Notes: generated by a model from the sequence alone, not told the origin. 63,083 nt of DNA from Pseudomonadota bacterium (GCA_018262235.1 JAGTRY010000011.1:1-63083), one strand, 5' to 3'. Shown: positions 36,258-44,838, counted from the first letter of the stretch. Numbers and translations: made by a program.

Positions 36258-36740
36258 ATGTCTCAAAAGGAAGAACCGGTTGCGGTTGTCGCCTTGGATG
36301 TTCCGCCAAGAACCAAGCCGAGCAACTATCCTGAGCCGTTTGCGTTGCGCATGGCGGGGCGGGAGAAACGTCCGCTGGGGGATTTTTTCGGGTTGGCCAA
36401 TTTCGGCGTCAACCTCACGCGGCTGATGCCGGGAGCGGGTTCTGCGCTACGCCATGCGCATGCGACGCAGGATGAATTTATCTACATTCTGGAAGGCCAT
36501 CCGGTTCTCGTCACCGATCAGGGCGAAACACCGCTTGCGCCAGGGATGTGTTCGGGATTCAGGGCGGGGACGGGGAATGCCCATCAACTCGTTAACCGCA
36601 GCGACGCGGAGGTGCTCTATCTCGAAATCGGCGACCGCAGCGCGGGAGATTCCGTCAGCTACCCCGACGATGACTTGAAGGCGGTTCTGGGGCACGACGG
36701 GAAATGGCAGTTCGTGCATAAGGATGGAACGCCTTATTGA
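36258..36740 (+). CDS. Cupin-domain protein
   Basis: 160 residues. One cupin barrel with motif 1 (LRHAHATQDEFIYILEG, giving His/His/Glu ligands) and a looser motif 2 (NAHQLVNRSDAEVLYLEIG). Probably a small metal-dependent enzyme or sugar/small-molecule binding protein; substrate unknown. GGAGTCTCC precedes the ATG. No clear functional link to the nif genes. Confidence 0.85.
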   Translation: MSQKEEPVAVVALDVPPRTKPSNYPEPFALRMAGREKRPLGDFFGLANFGVNLTRLMPGAGSALRHAHATQDEFIYILEGHPVLVTDQGETPLAPGMCSGFRAGTGNAHQLVNRSDAEVLYLEIGDRSAGDSVSYPDDDLKAVLGHDGKWQFVHKDGTPY

Positions 36741-36827
36741 AGCCGGTGCGTAGCGCAGCGGTTGTCGTCGCCACGCGCTGCACGGATCGAGGGACGGGAT
36801 GCCCAGCGACCTCATGCAGCGTGGCAA

Positions 36828-37226
36828 TCATTTGTGGCGGGAGAACAGGTCGTGCAGCTTGCAGAATTTGGTGGTGATGTCGAAGGGCGGCTTGGGCTGG
36901 TCGTGGCCGGCGAGGTAGTGACGGATCGCAGTGGCCGGATCGGGTTCGCCGGTGAGCACGACCTTGGCGCCGCGTTTGGCCATGCGGCGGAAGAAACCGT
37001 CGCCGGCGCTGAAGGTGAGGATCAGGGTGACGCCATCGAGCGGGTGTGGACCGTCTTCGTTGAAGTGGTGGATGGCCATTTCCTTGGGCAGGTCGATCTG
37101 CTGCGGAGCGGGCAGGTCCGTCCGGGCATCCGAGGCGTCGGGCAGTTCGTAAAGCAGCCATTTGCGGGCCTGACCAGCGTGGCCACTGATGGTTTTGAAA
37201 TCCTTGGTGGAAAGCGCGATTTTCAT
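36828..37226 (-). CDS. Stand-alone NifX/NafY-fold protein (PF02579 type)
   Basis: 132 residues with the dinitrogenase Fe-Mo cofactor biosynthesis fold: MKIALSTKDFKTISGHAGQARKWLLYEL at the start, then GVTLILTFSAGDGFFRRMAKRGAKVVLTGEPDPATAI. Proteins of this fold carry FeMo-co precursors, or act outside nif in ways not well known. It is divergent from the Hsp70-like gene and 1.5 kb downstream of the nifHDK operon on the same strand. A weak sigma-54-like sequence at 37331-37346 has no activator site. A role in cofactor handling is likely but inferred. Confidence 0.82.
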   Translation of the reverse strand: MKIALSTKDFKTISGHAGQARKWLLYELPDASDARTDLPAPQQIDLPKEMAIHHFNEDGPHPLDGVTLILTFSAGDGFFRRMAKRGAKVVLTGEPDPATAIRHYLAGHDQPKPPFDITTKFCKLHDLFSRHK

Positions 37227-37471
37227 GAAGGTTCCGGCAGTGAGGATGGCATGCAGAAGTATGACGGGCGTGCATTTCCGGCGTCGCGATCCAGGTCAAG
37301 CGCAGGCAGATTCGGCGGTGGGGAACCCTTGCGCAATCCCGGTCCCGTGCGGTTTTGCCAAGTTTGCGAGGTGTTTCCGCACGGGGCTGTTTCGGGAGAT
37401 TTGATGTCCGGATGCGAAGAAGGCGGGCGCGTCCGGTATGATCCCGCCCCGGCCTGTTTTTGAGTTCAAAG

Positions 37472-38734
37472 ATGTTTGACGCACCTTCCCGCGCGTGTGG
37501 CGTGGATTTCGGCACCTCCAATTCCACTGTTGGACATCTGCGCCCCGGTGCAGAGACTTTGCTGACGCTGGAAGGTGGACGGCAAACCCTGCCTTCGGCT
37601 GTGTTCTTCAATGCCGACGAAGGTAGTACCCATTTTGGCCGCGATGCGATGGCGCAGTATCTGGAGGGGTACGAGGGGCGCCTGGTGCGCGCGCTCAAGA
37701 GCCTGCTGGGGAGCAGCCTGATCGATGCGATGACCGAGGTGGCCGGGCGTTCGCTGGCTTTCCGCGAATTGCTGACGACCTTCATTGGCGAGCTCAAGCG
37801 CCGTGCCGAAACGGCAGCCGGACGGCCCTTTGATTGTGCCGTGTTCGGCCGCCCGGTGTTCTTCGTGGATGGCAAACCGGAGGCCGACAAGCAGGCCGAA
37901 AACACCCTGGCAGAGATTGCGCGGGCGGTCGGCTTTCGTGAATTGAGTTTCCAGTTCGAGCCGATTGGCGCGGCCTTTCATTACGAGCGCAGCTTGCAGC
38001 GCGAAGAGCTGGTGCTGATCGCCGATATCGGCGGTGGCACGGCGGACTTTTCGCTGGTGCGCCTGTCGCCGGAACGCGCGCAGCGCAGTGAGCGGCGGGA
38101 TGACCTGCTCGCCAATGGCGGTGTGCATATCGGCGGAACGGATTTCGACCGGGCCTTGAATCTGGCCTGCGCGATGCCTTTGCTGGGCTTGGGCAGCCGG
38201 ACCCTGAACGGTGCCATCCTGCCGTCACAACTGTATTACCAGCTGGCGACCTGGCACACGATTCCTTTGGCATACAGCCGTGCGGCGTGGACGGATTTCC
38301 AGCAGATCTACCGGATGAGTGCCGAGCGTGACAAGCTTGACCGGCTCTCGCGGCTGATCGACCAGCGTGCCGGGCATTGGCTGGCGCTGCAGGTGGAAGA
38401 GGCGAAGATTGCCTTGTCGGGCGCCGCCACGACGCGACTAGATCTGGGCGAGTTGTGGGCCGGGCTGGGGACCGAGATCGGTCATGCAGACTTTGCCGCG
38501 GCGACCGATGAGCTGGTGACGCGCGTGGCGCAGACGGTCAGCGAGCTGCTGGTGCAGGCCTGCGTGCCGGCCGACGCGGTGGATACGATCTTCTTTACCG
38601 GCGGCGGGAGTGGCGTGCCGCAGTTGCGCGCACAGATCGCCGCCTTGCTGCCGGAAGCGCGGGCCTGCGAAGGCGATCTGTTTGGCAGTATCGGTGCGGG
38701 CCTGGCCGTGGAGGCTGCGCGCCGCTACGGGTGA
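37472..38734 (+). CDS. Hsp70-family (YegD-like) chaperone protein
   Basis: 420 residues, shorter than DnaK because it has little beyond the nucleotide-binding domain. ACGVDFGTSNSTVG (phosphate 1), LIADIGGGTADFSLV (phosphate 2) and FFTGGGSGVPQLR (adenosine motif) are clear. YegD-like proteins lack the canonical peptide-binding domain; their clients are unknown. The ATG at 37472 is chosen over an upstream TTG. It converges on the cys-rich gene, with a hairpin between. Confidence 0.88.
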   Translation: MFDAPSRACGVDFGTSNSTVGHLRPGAETLLTLEGGRQTLPSAVFFNADEGSTHFGRDAMAQYLEGYEGRLVRALKSLLGSSLIDAMTEVAGRSLAFRELLTTFIGELKRRAETAAGRPFDCAVFGRPVFFVDGKPEADKQAENTLAEIARAVGFRELSFQFEPIGAAFHYERSLQREELVLIADIGGGTADFSLVRLSPERAQRSERRDDLLANGGVHIGGTDFDRALNLACAMPLLGLGSRTLNGAILPSQLYYQLATWHTIPLAYSRAAWTDFQQIYRMSAERDKLDRLSRLIDQRAGHWLALQVEEAKIALSGAATTRLDLGELWAGLGTEIGHADFAAATDELVTRVAQTVSELLVQACVPADAVDTIFFTGGGSGVPQLRAQIAALLPEARACEGDLFGSIGAGLAVEAARRYG

Positions 38735-38743
38735 ACGTGGCCC

Positions 38744-38763
38744 ATCCCGGCGCAGGCCGGGAT
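38744..38763. terminator. Bidirectional hairpin between Hsp70-like gene and the nif operon end
   Basis: Perfect 8-bp stem ATCCCGGC / GCCGGGAT with a 4-nt loop, between two converging genes. It is a likely end of the long nifH transcript. Confidence 0.6.
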
Positions 38764-38783
38764 TCAGCCCCGGTTTCGCCGAT

Positions 38784-39032
38784 TCAGGCGTGACCGCCGC
38801 AACCGCAGCCGGATTTCTTGCTCTTGGCGGGCGCATCCGCCGCAGCCGGGCCACTACAGCCACAGGCCTCGGCGCCGGCTTCGTGGCCGCCGCAGCCACA
38901 GCCGCTGGCGGGCGTCTTGCCAAGGATCAGCCCCATGACCGCATGAACGGCCTTGCAAGGAATGCCGCGGGTGATACGACAGAATTTCTCATGCAGGGAC
39001 GCTGGCGTTTCCCTGCTATTGCATTCACACAT
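38784..39032 (-). CDS. Small Cys/Gly-rich metal-binding-like protein at the end of the nifH operon
   Basis: 82 residues with 11 cysteines. The N-terminus MCECNSRETP is followed by a helical part (HEKFCRITRGIPCKAVHAVMGLI). The tail has repeated GCGCGGH / ACGCSG / GCGCGGHA motifs separated by Ala/Glu/Lys. This looks like a metal- or cluster-binding tail; GCGCGGH ends occur in small metallochaperone-like proteins. I do not recognise a named family. It lies 34 bp behind the 190-aa gene and is last in the operon. Confidence 0.65.
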   Translation of the reverse strand: MCECNSRETPASLHEKFCRITRGIPCKAVHAVMGLILGKTPASGCGCGGHEAGAEACGCSGPAAADAPAKSKKSGCGCGGHA

Positions 39033-39066
39033 GCTGGGGCTTCCTTTCCGGTTTATCTGGATGACA

Positions 39067-39639
39067 TCAGATTGCGCCGCGGATTTCACGCCGCTTGCCA
39101 TTGCTCAGGCTGGCGACCGTGGCAAGTTCCACGCTTACCGCGTTGCGGGGGTGGAAACCGGTCAGTTCGCGATAGATGGCTTGAACCTTGTCGGCGGATG
39201 AGAGGCTCTTGATGTCGGCCTTTTCGAGACCAGCCAGCTGCATCAGTTCGGACCAGGGCAGGCCATCATCGAGGGGGAGCAGATACACCGTGCTGCTGCC
39301 GTGGCTGAGGCTTGCCGGTTTGTCGATGTTGAGCACGAAGAGCAGGCTCAGTGTATCGACAGCAATGTCCTTGCCATATTGCGAGATGAAGACGGGCAGG
39401 TCGGCCACATCATCGATCATGCCCGAGATGAATCTGAGCTGACCGGCATCGGCCAGCAAGCTGACCTGTTGCAGGATCTTTGCCGGCGGTTTGCGGCGCC
39501 CAGCGGCATCAATGACTTCACCTTCGACGAGAATCAGCTCACCGCGGTAGGCGGTCAGTTTGCCGTCACTGCAGGGTTCGTTCAGATTGGCGTTGAGGAG
39601 GAGGCCGCGTGCTTCGTAGTCTTTCAAGGGCATGGTCAT
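39067..39639 (-). CDS. Unknown 190-aa protein in the nifH operon
   Basis: Soluble, no signal peptide. Features include LILVEGEVIDAAGRRKPPAKILQQVSLL and a central VFISQYGKDIAVDTLSLLFVLNID block. There is one Cys only (NEPCSDGK). Family not recognised. It lies between cowN (33 bp upstream) and the Cys-rich gene (34 bp downstream), so it is probably part of the nif transcript. The start could be at the first or third codon (MTM), and ribosome-site support is weak. Confidence 0.65.
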   Translation of the reverse strand: MTMPLKDYEARGLLLNANLNEPCSDGKLTAYRGELILVEGEVIDAAGRRKPPAKILQQVSLLADAGQLRFISGMIDDVADLPVFISQYGKDIAVDTLSLLFVLNIDKPASLSHGSSTVYLLPLDDGLPWSELMQLAGLEKADIKSLSSADKVQAIYRELTGFHPRNAVSVELATVASLSNGKRREIRGAI

Positions 39640-39672
39640 GGTCCGTCAGCAGGGTTAGGGTGGTAAGTCAGT

Positions 39673-39993
39673 TCAGCAGCATTCCTGTTCAATCTGATCT
39701 AGCAGGCTCAGGGCGGCTTGATCGTCATGTATTTCGAGCTGATCGCGCAGGATGTTGATGTGGGCATGGATCAGGAACAGTTCGTCATGGGTCGGTCCGC
39801 TGACCGGATTGAGCTTGCGAGCAAAGAGTTGCCAGAAGGCATTGCGCTTGTCCGGATCGTCCATGTACGGGCGCAGCATGTCGACCAGACGACGGGCCTG
39901 GCCGTTGCAATCGAGGCCGACAAAGCTGACGTAACGGTCGCGTTCTTCAACGCTTTGCTGCAGGCAACTGCAGGGGGCTTCAGTCTTCATCAT
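39673..39993 (-). CDS. cowN: N2-fixation sustaining protein CowN
   Basis: 106 residues. DRYVSFVGLDCNGQARRLVDMLRPYMDDPDKRNAFWQLFARKL, LFLIHAHINILRDQLE and the end LLDQIEQECC are diagnostic for CowN, which protects nitrogenase activity when carbon monoxide is present. It overlaps the end of the preceding 92-aa gene by about 14 bp. Two adjacent ATG codons are possible starts. Confidence 0.93.
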   Translation of the reverse strand: MMKTEAPCSCLQQSVEERDRYVSFVGLDCNGQARRLVDMLRPYMDDPDKRNAFWQLFARKLNPVSGPTHDELFLIHAHINILRDQLEIHDDQAALSLLDQIEQECC

Positions 39994-40258
39994 CAATCAG
40001 GGCAATGGCCAGGCCGCCCGCTCCTTCAAGGTTGGCTGTCAGCGCGGCGCAGTGACTGCTGGTGTTGATGGCGTAGAGGGCAAAGCCTTCGCCTTCCGCC
40101 ACCGGCTTCAGGCGCGAAGGAATGTCATTGTCGTTGCAAAGCGTGAACACCAGGCCGGGAAAGGTTTCGCGCAACGCAACATCAACGCCGGGGCGTTGCG
40201 CATTGCCGTTGGCCAGTGCGGCGCTGACGGTGGCGAGCAGCTCGGGGGTGACGGACAT
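39980..40258 (-). CDS. Small conserved nif-operon protein (92 aa, possibly DUF6129)
   Basis: 92 residues: MSVTPELLATVSAALANGN, then LRETFPGLVFTLCNDNDIPSRLKPVAEGEGFALYAI and ALIDDED at the end. Short proteins of this kind sit next to nafY and cowN in related betaproteobacterial nif clusters; I recall them as DUF6129 but am not certain. It begins 2 bp after the nafY stop and overlaps cowN, so translation is coupled. Function unknown. Confidence 0.75.
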   Translation of the reverse strand: MSVTPELLATVSAALANGNAQRPGVDVALRETFPGLVFTLCNDNDIPSRLKPVAEGEGFALYAINTSSHCAALTANLEGAGGLAIALIDDED

Positions 40259-40260
40259 GA

Positions 40261-40962
40261 TCAGTCCTCTTCCATCTCGGCAAATTTCACCAGGGAAGGC
40301 GGCGTGACCCCCATCACGCGGGCAAGCCAGGGCGGCGGGCTGGCCAGGCTCTCCTGCAGGCGCGAAACGCTGGCGCGGGCAGGGCCGGTCTGCGGAATCT
40401 TCACCGGGTGGATATTGGCGCGGATTACCTTGGCGGCGGCCGGACCACCGATGGATTGCACATAGAGCACCTGGCAATCCTTGATCAGTTCTGCACGGGC
40501 GACGTTCTTGTCTTCGGCGTGCTCGGCTTCAAGGGTGGAGCGCAAGCCGATCAGGCGGACTTCGGTCGCGGAGACCTGATAGATCAGGAAACGTTCACAG
40601 GAACCGAAGTGGCCGTCGAGGATCTCGCCATTGTTGGAGGCACAGGCCAAGCGGATCGAGCCGGGCATGTCGCCTTCCTTGTACGCATCGAGTACCGGCA
40701 GTTCGCTGCCGGAAACGCCTTCGCCCCAGAGCAGGCGTACGGCACGCTTGAGGTCTTCCTTCTCGGCGACACAGATACCGCCATCGCCATCCATGGCTTC
40801 ACGCAGGAGCTCGACCGAGCAGGTCGCCAGCTTGGTTTCGGTCAGCGGCAGATCGATCTTTTCGGCCAGGGCGAGCGTCAGCTCGCGCGGGGTGACATTC
40901 AACTCGCGTGCGGCCAGACCGATGCGCAGTGCTGCTTCGCGGGTGATGGAGGTATTGGTCAT
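40261..40962 (-). CDS. NafY/NifY-type FeMo-cofactor insertion protein
   Basis: 233 residues in two parts. Residues 1-95 are a helical N-terminal domain (ALRIGLAARELNVTPRELTLALAEKI), like the apo-NifDK-binding domain of NafY. Residues about 110-215 are a NifX-fold cofactor domain (IRLACASNNGEILDGHFGSCERFLIY, VLYVQSIGGPAAAKVIRANIHPVKI). NafY-type proteins bind apodinitrogenase and FeMo-co during insertion. The start at 40962 has AAGGAG upstream. A palindromic element lies just ahead of it. Confidence 0.88.
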   Translation of the reverse strand: MTNTSITREAALRIGLAARELNVTPRELTLALAEKIDLPLTETKLATCSVELLREAMDGDGGICVAEKEDLKRAVRLLWGEGVSGSELPVLDAYKEGDMPGSIRLACASNNGEILDGHFGSCERFLIYQVSATEVRLIGLRSTLEAEHAEDKNVARAELIKDCQVLYVQSIGGPAAAKVIRANIHPVKIPQTGPARASVSRLQESLASPPPWLARVMGVTPPSLVKFAEMEED

Positions 40963-40982
40963 GGCGGGGCTCCTTGGTGGAA

Positions 40983-41043
40983 GTAGGGTGCGCATTGCGC
41001 ACCGTGTGCGCGCCACTCAAATGGTGCGCAGTGCACACCCTAC
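40983..41043. repeat. Palindromic element between the ferredoxin gene and nafY
   Basis: GTAGGGTGCGCATTGCGCACC ... GGTGCGCAGTGCACACCCTAC, 61 bp. It lies 11 bp past the ferredoxin stop and 20 bp before nafY. Confidence 0.85.
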
Positions 41044-41054
41044 GGTCTGACCGG

Positions 41055-41252
41055 TTACATATAAACAATGCAGGCATCACCTGACGGGCAGGTGGACTGG
41101 CACTTCGGGCCGTCTTCGCCGTCTTCACACTCGTTGCAGGTATCTGCCTTGATCTTGACGATGCCGCCCTTCTCGAAGATCGAGCCGGTGGGACAGACCT
41201 TGATGCAATCGCCACAGCTGCTGCATTCGGCGACAAGAATCTTCATTGCCAT
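41055..41252 (-). CDS. Small 2[4Fe-4S] ferredoxin of the nifH operon
   Basis: 65 residues. First cluster motif CSSCGDCIKVCP. The second set, CNEC ... CQSTCPSGDAC, has the long spacing seen in FdxN-like nif ferredoxins. Probable electron donor to NifH or for cofactor synthesis. The start is MAMKILVAEC at 41252, with GGAGAAAC upstream; MKIL at 41246 is an alternative. Palindromic elements lie on both sides. Confidence 0.9.
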   Translation of the reverse strand: MAMKILVAECSSCGDCIKVCPTGSIFEKGGIVKIKADTCNECEDGEDGPKCQSTCPSGDACIVYM

Positions 41253-41271
41253 GATGTTTCTCCTTGATTGC

Positions 41272-41351
41272 GTAGGTCGGATAAGCCGTAGGCGCCATCC
41301 GACATCAATGCGATTCAGAACGTCGGAAGGCGCTTCGCTTTTCCGGCCTAC
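41272..41351. repeat. Palindromic element between nifT and the ferredoxin gene
   Basis: 80 bp, GTAGGTCGGATAAG...CCGGCCTAC, with internal pairing ggcgccatccgac / gtcggaaggcgc. It ends 1 bp from the nifT stop codon. Confidence 0.8.
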
Positions 41352-41352
41352 G

Positions 41353-41577
41353 TCATTCCACTCCGTCCACCCGTCTGGCCCGTACTGAAATGGGCAGGCG
41401 TGCAGGCGCAGGAATCGGATCGATGTAGTAAATGCCTCCGTTACCGAGCCGGATCTCGCCGCCCCATTTTTCCGGGGTGTCGAATTCGATGGAAATGATG
41501 CTGTCCTCGATGTCACGCTTGGGCAGATAAAACGACAATCCGCCGTCTGCGCTTTTACGAACCATGATGTTGGCCAT
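41353..41577 (-). CDS. nifT: NifT/FixU protein
   Basis: 74 residues: MANIMVRKSADGGLSFYLPKRDIEDSIISIEFDTPEKWGGEIRLGNGG is the NifT/FixU signature (a small beta-rich protein encoded behind nifK). Its role is not settled; mutants often fix nitrogen normally. It lies 68 bp behind nifK, with a short palindromic element between. Confidence 0.95.
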   Translation of the reverse strand: MANIMVRKSADGGLSFYLPKRDIEDSIISIEFDTPEKWGGEIRLGNGGIYYIDPIPAPARLPISVRARRVDGVE

Positions 41578-41613
41578 TTTTTGCTCGGGTGTCAGAGGGT
41601 AGTCGGGAGCGTT

Positions 41614-41638
41614 GTAGGGTGCGCACCGCGCACCCTAC
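41614..41638. repeat. Short palindromic element between nifK and nifT
   Basis: Perfect 25-bp palindrome: 11-bp arms (GTAGGGTGCGC / GCGCACCCTAC) around 3 bases, 7 bp past the nifK stop. Confidence 0.9.
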
Positions 41639-41645
41639 GGTTGGG

Positions 41646-43214
41646 TTAGCGCACGATGTCGAAGTTGTAGTCGGTGTTGTTCATCAACTTGGTCTTCTGG
41701 TCGAGCAACTCCAGCACGGCATTGGTCAGGGTGGTGAGGATGTACATGCCGCCCTCATATCCCAGCGTGGTCATGCGATGCAGGTGGTGACGATCAAAGA
41801 TCGGGAAGCCCAGGCGGATCAACGGCACTTCGAACTCCGGCCCCTTGTGCAGGGTGTCGCGCTGGATGGTCTTGCCGTAGGTGCTGCCGATGATGAAGTC
41901 CGGTTTGTCGGTGAAGCACAGGCTGCGCAGGTGCCACAGATCGCAACCGGGGTAGATCTTTCCATGCACGCCGTAGGGCGAGGATTCGAGCAGCTTCTTC
42001 ATCTGCTTTTCCCAGCGCTTGTTGCTGTTGTTGCAGAGGATGTGGGTCGGCTCGATACCCAGTTCCAGCATGAACTTCACAAGGCCCAGCAGGAAGTCCG
42101 GATCGCCGAAAACCGCCATCTTCTTGCCGTGCAGCCAGGCGTGGGAGTCGGTCATCATGTCAACCAGACGGCCCCGTTCCTTGAGCAGCGAGGCCGGGAT
42201 CGGCTTGCCGGTGATTTCCGAGATCTTCATCAGGAATTCGTCGGTGGATTCCACGCCCATCGGGATGCTGATCTTGGGCACTTCATGGTTCCAGGTGCCT
42301 TCGACGAACTTGCGGCTCTTTTCCAGCGTGGTCGGCTGCAGGAACACTGTGGTGATGGCGTTCGGTGCGTCCTTCACTTCATCGATGGTCGTGCCGCCGG
42401 CATACATTTCATATTCGCCGTTGGCCGGGGTGTCGAGCACTTCTTCCGGATCACACAGGAAGGTGTAGTCGACATCCATTTCCTTCAGCATGCGCTTGAT
42501 GACGCGGTAGTTGCCCAGATAGGTTTCGAAACCCGGAACGATGTTGATCTTCTTGTTGCTGCCGACGACCTTGCCGTCCATGGTCGTCTGCGTGAAGTAG
42601 CTGACGATGCCTTCGAACATGTTGTCCCAGCCGGTGATGTGCGAACCGACGAAGGACGGTGTGTTGGCGTAGGGAATCGGGAAGTCTTTCTCGACGTTGC
42701 CTTCCTTGCGGGCGTTGCCGATGAAGGCGCCGAGGTCGTCCCCGATGACTTCGGCGATACATGTCGTACACACGGCGATCATCTTGGCGCCATACAGCTT
42801 GGTGGCGTTCTGCAAGCCTTCATGCACGTTCTTCTGACCGCCGAACACGGCGGCGTCTTCCGTCATTGAGTCGGCGATGAACGCGATCGGCTCCTTGAAG
42901 TGACGGTTGAAGTAGGTGCGGAAGTAAGCCACGCAGCCTTGCGAACCGTGGATGTACACCATGGTCTTTTCAAAACCCAGGCCGCACAGGGCGCCACCGA
43001 GCGGCTGGCAGACCTTGGCCGGGTTGATGGTCAGGGCTTCACGCTTGAAGTTCAGATCCTGATATTCCTGCGAGGTGGTCCAGGCAAAGGTTTCGGCAAC
43101 CTTGTCCTTGGAGGGCATTTCTTCCCATTTCTCGCGCTTGTTGGCGAGCAGTTCCTTGTATTCCGGTTCGTTGAAGAGCGGGAAACAGGGCTTGGTATCT
43201 TCGACGGTTTGCAT
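41646..43214 (-). CDS. nifK: Nitrogenase MoFe protein beta subunit NifK
   Basis: 522 residues, normal length. The P-cluster Cys ligands are in CQPLGGALCGLGFEKTMVYIHGSQGC and VCTTCIAEVIGDD. Partner of NifD in the alpha2-beta2 dinitrogenase. It is separated from nifD by 151 bp that include a 78-bp palindromic element. GGAGATGC precedes the ATG. Confidence 0.97.
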   Translation of the reverse strand: MQTVEDTKPCFPLFNEPEYKELLANKREKWEEMPSKDKVAETFAWTTSQEYQDLNFKREALTINPAKVCQPLGGALCGLGFEKTMVYIHGSQGCVAYFRTYFNRHFKEPIAFIADSMTEDAAVFGGQKNVHEGLQNATKLYGAKMIAVCTTCIAEVIGDDLGAFIGNARKEGNVEKDFPIPYANTPSFVGSHITGWDNMFEGIVSYFTQTTMDGKVVGSNKKINIVPGFETYLGNYRVIKRMLKEMDVDYTFLCDPEEVLDTPANGEYEMYAGGTTIDEVKDAPNAITTVFLQPTTLEKSRKFVEGTWNHEVPKISIPMGVESTDEFLMKISEITGKPIPASLLKERGRLVDMMTDSHAWLHGKKMAVFGDPDFLLGLVKFMLELGIEPTHILCNNSNKRWEKQMKKLLESSPYGVHGKIYPGCDLWHLRSLCFTDKPDFIIGSTYGKTIQRDTLHKGPEFEVPLIRLGFPIFDRHHLHRMTTLGYEGGMYILTTLTNAVLELLDQKTKLMNNTDYNFDIVR

Positions 43215-43272
43215 CTTGCATCTCCTTGCCCGGCCAACTAGCTGTGGACGCGGGTAGAAAGGGGGTTCATTT

Positions 43273-43350
43273 GTAGCCCGGATGAAGGCCGCAGGCCGGA
43301 ATCCGGGGGCTTGGCTTGCCCCGGATTCCGCTTTGCTGCATCCGGGCTAC
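43273..43350. repeat. Palindromic element between nifD and nifK
   Basis: 78-bp imperfect palindrome GTAGCCCGGATG...CATCCGGGCTAC, with a second inner stem CGGAATCCGGGG / CCCCGGATTCCG. It lies 15 bp past the nifD stop. Confidence 0.9.
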
Positions 43351-43365
43351 GTGCGCTTGCGCAAT

Positions 43366-44838
43366 TCAGGCTGCTTTCTGTTCGCCTTCGGCTTCATCCT
43401 TGAGCCAGGGCGCCTTGAGCATGCCCCAGCACGGGTTATTCACGGTCATGTCCATGTCGCGGGCGAAGATGGCGAAACCATCAAAGCCGTGATACGGGCC
43501 GGAGTAATCCCAGGAGTGAAGCTGGCGGAAGGGCACACCCATCTTGTGGAAGGCGTACTTTTCCTTGATGCCTGAGCCGATCAGATCCGGCTTGAGCTGA
43601 CGGACGAATTCTTCGAACTCGTAGCCAGTGACGTCGTCATAGATCAGGGTGGCGTCCTTCATTTCCTTCATGGTGCGGTCGTAGTCATCGTTGTGCGCGA
43701 ATTCATAACCGGCACCGATCACTTCCATGCCCAGATCTTCGTACGCGCCCACGGTGTGACGGGGCCGCAGACCACCGACGTAGAGCATGACCTTCTTGCC
43801 TTGCAGACGCGGTTTGTACTTGGCGATGATGGCATCCATTGCCGGGGTGTACTTGGCGATCACGCGCTCGGCGCCTTCCTGGATCTTCTCGTCGAAGTGC
43901 GAGGCGATTTCGCGCAGGCTTTCCTTGATCTTGGTCGGACCGAAGAAGTTGTATTCAAGCCATGGAATTCCGTACTTCTCTTCCATGTGACGGCTGATGT
44001 AGTTCATCGAACGGTAGCAGTGGAGCAGGTTCAGCTTCACGTTCGGGGTGTTTTCCATTTCGGTCAGGGTGCCGTCGCCGGACCACTGTGCCACAACACG
44101 CAGGCCCATCTCTTCGAGCAGGATGCGCGAAGCCCAGGCATCGCCACCGATGTTGTAGTCGCCGAGAATTGCGACGTCATACGGCGTGCTTTCGAAGGGT
44201 TTGCCGTCACGGTTGGAGATGATCCAGTCACGTACCGCATCGTTGGCGATGTGGTGGCCCAGCGATTGGGACACGCCGCGGAAACCCTCGCAGCGTACCG
44301 GCACGATGACCTTGCCGATTTCGGCGGCTTTCTTCTTGGCAACGGCTTCGATGTCGTCACCGATCAGGCCGACCGGGCATTCGGATTGCACCGAGATCCC
44401 CTTGGAGAGGGGGAAGAGGCCTTCCAGCTCGTCGATCAGCTTGGCGAGTTTCTTGTCGCCGCCGAACACGATGTCCTTTTCCTGGAAATCGGAAGTGAAG
44501 TTGATGTCGCAGAAGGAATCCACGCCCGAGGTGCCGGAGAAGTAGTTGCGACGGCCACCACGCGAGTAGGCGCCACAGCCGACCGGGCCGTGCGAGATGT
44601 CGATGATGTCCTTGATCGGACCCCAGACCACGCCCTTGGAACCGGCGTAGGCACAACCGCGCTGCGTCATGACGCCCGGCACGGACTTGCGGTTGGAAGT
44701 GATGCACTTCTTGGATTGCGTGATTTCCTTGTCATTCACCATCAGGTGTTTGGCACGGTCCTTCTTGGCCTTCTCGGGATAAACCTCCAGCACCTCTTCG
44801 ATGAGGGCCTGGGCTTGCTCGCGGGTGAGCTCAGACAT
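43366..44838 (-). CDS. nifD: Nitrogenase MoFe protein alpha subunit NifD
   Basis: 490 residues. P-cluster ligands C62, C88 and C154 are in place, as are the FeMo-co ligands C274 ([10 protein letters not shown]) and H441 ([13 protein letters not shown]) and the H195 region (LGHHIAND). This is the molybdenum enzyme, not the V or Fe-only form. The upstream 20 codons of the open frame are excluded because [10 protein letters not shown] is preceded by AAGGAGAATC. It forms the catalytic dinitrogenase with NifK. Confidence 0.97.
   Translation of the reverse strand: MSELTREQAQALIEEVLEVYPEKAKKDRAKHLMVNDKEITQSKKCITSNRKSVPGVMTQRGCAYAGSKGVVWGPIKDIIDISHGPVGCGAYSRGGRRNYFSGTSGVDSFCDINFTSDFQEKDIVFGGDKKLAKLIDELEGLFPLSKGISVQSECPVGLIGDDIEAVAKKKAAEIGKVIVPVRCEGFRGVSQSLGHHIANDAVRDWIISNRDGKPFESTPYDVAILGDYNIGGDAWASRILLEEMGLRVVAQWSGDGTLTEMENTPNVKLNLLHCYRSMNYISRHMEEKYGIPWLEYNFFGPTKIKESLREIASHFDEKIQEGAERVIAKYTPAMDAIIAKYKPRLQGKKVMLYVGGLRPRHTVGAYEDLGMEVIGAGYEFAHNDDYDRTMKEMKDATLIYDDVTGYEFEEFVRQLKPDLIGSGIKEKYAFHKMGVPFRQLHSWDYSGPYHGFDGFAIFARDMDMTVNNPCWGMLKAPWLKDEAEGEQKAA

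Noticed and set aside
37331-37346. Sigma-54-like sequence upstream of the stand-alone NifX-fold gene
   Set aside because: Only part of the -24 element fits and no TGT-N10-ACA site was found nearby.
41646-44838. Alternative (V or Fe-only) nitrogenase
   Set aside because: NifD/NifK lengths and ligand positions fit the Mo form, and no vnfG/anfG delta-subunit gene is present.
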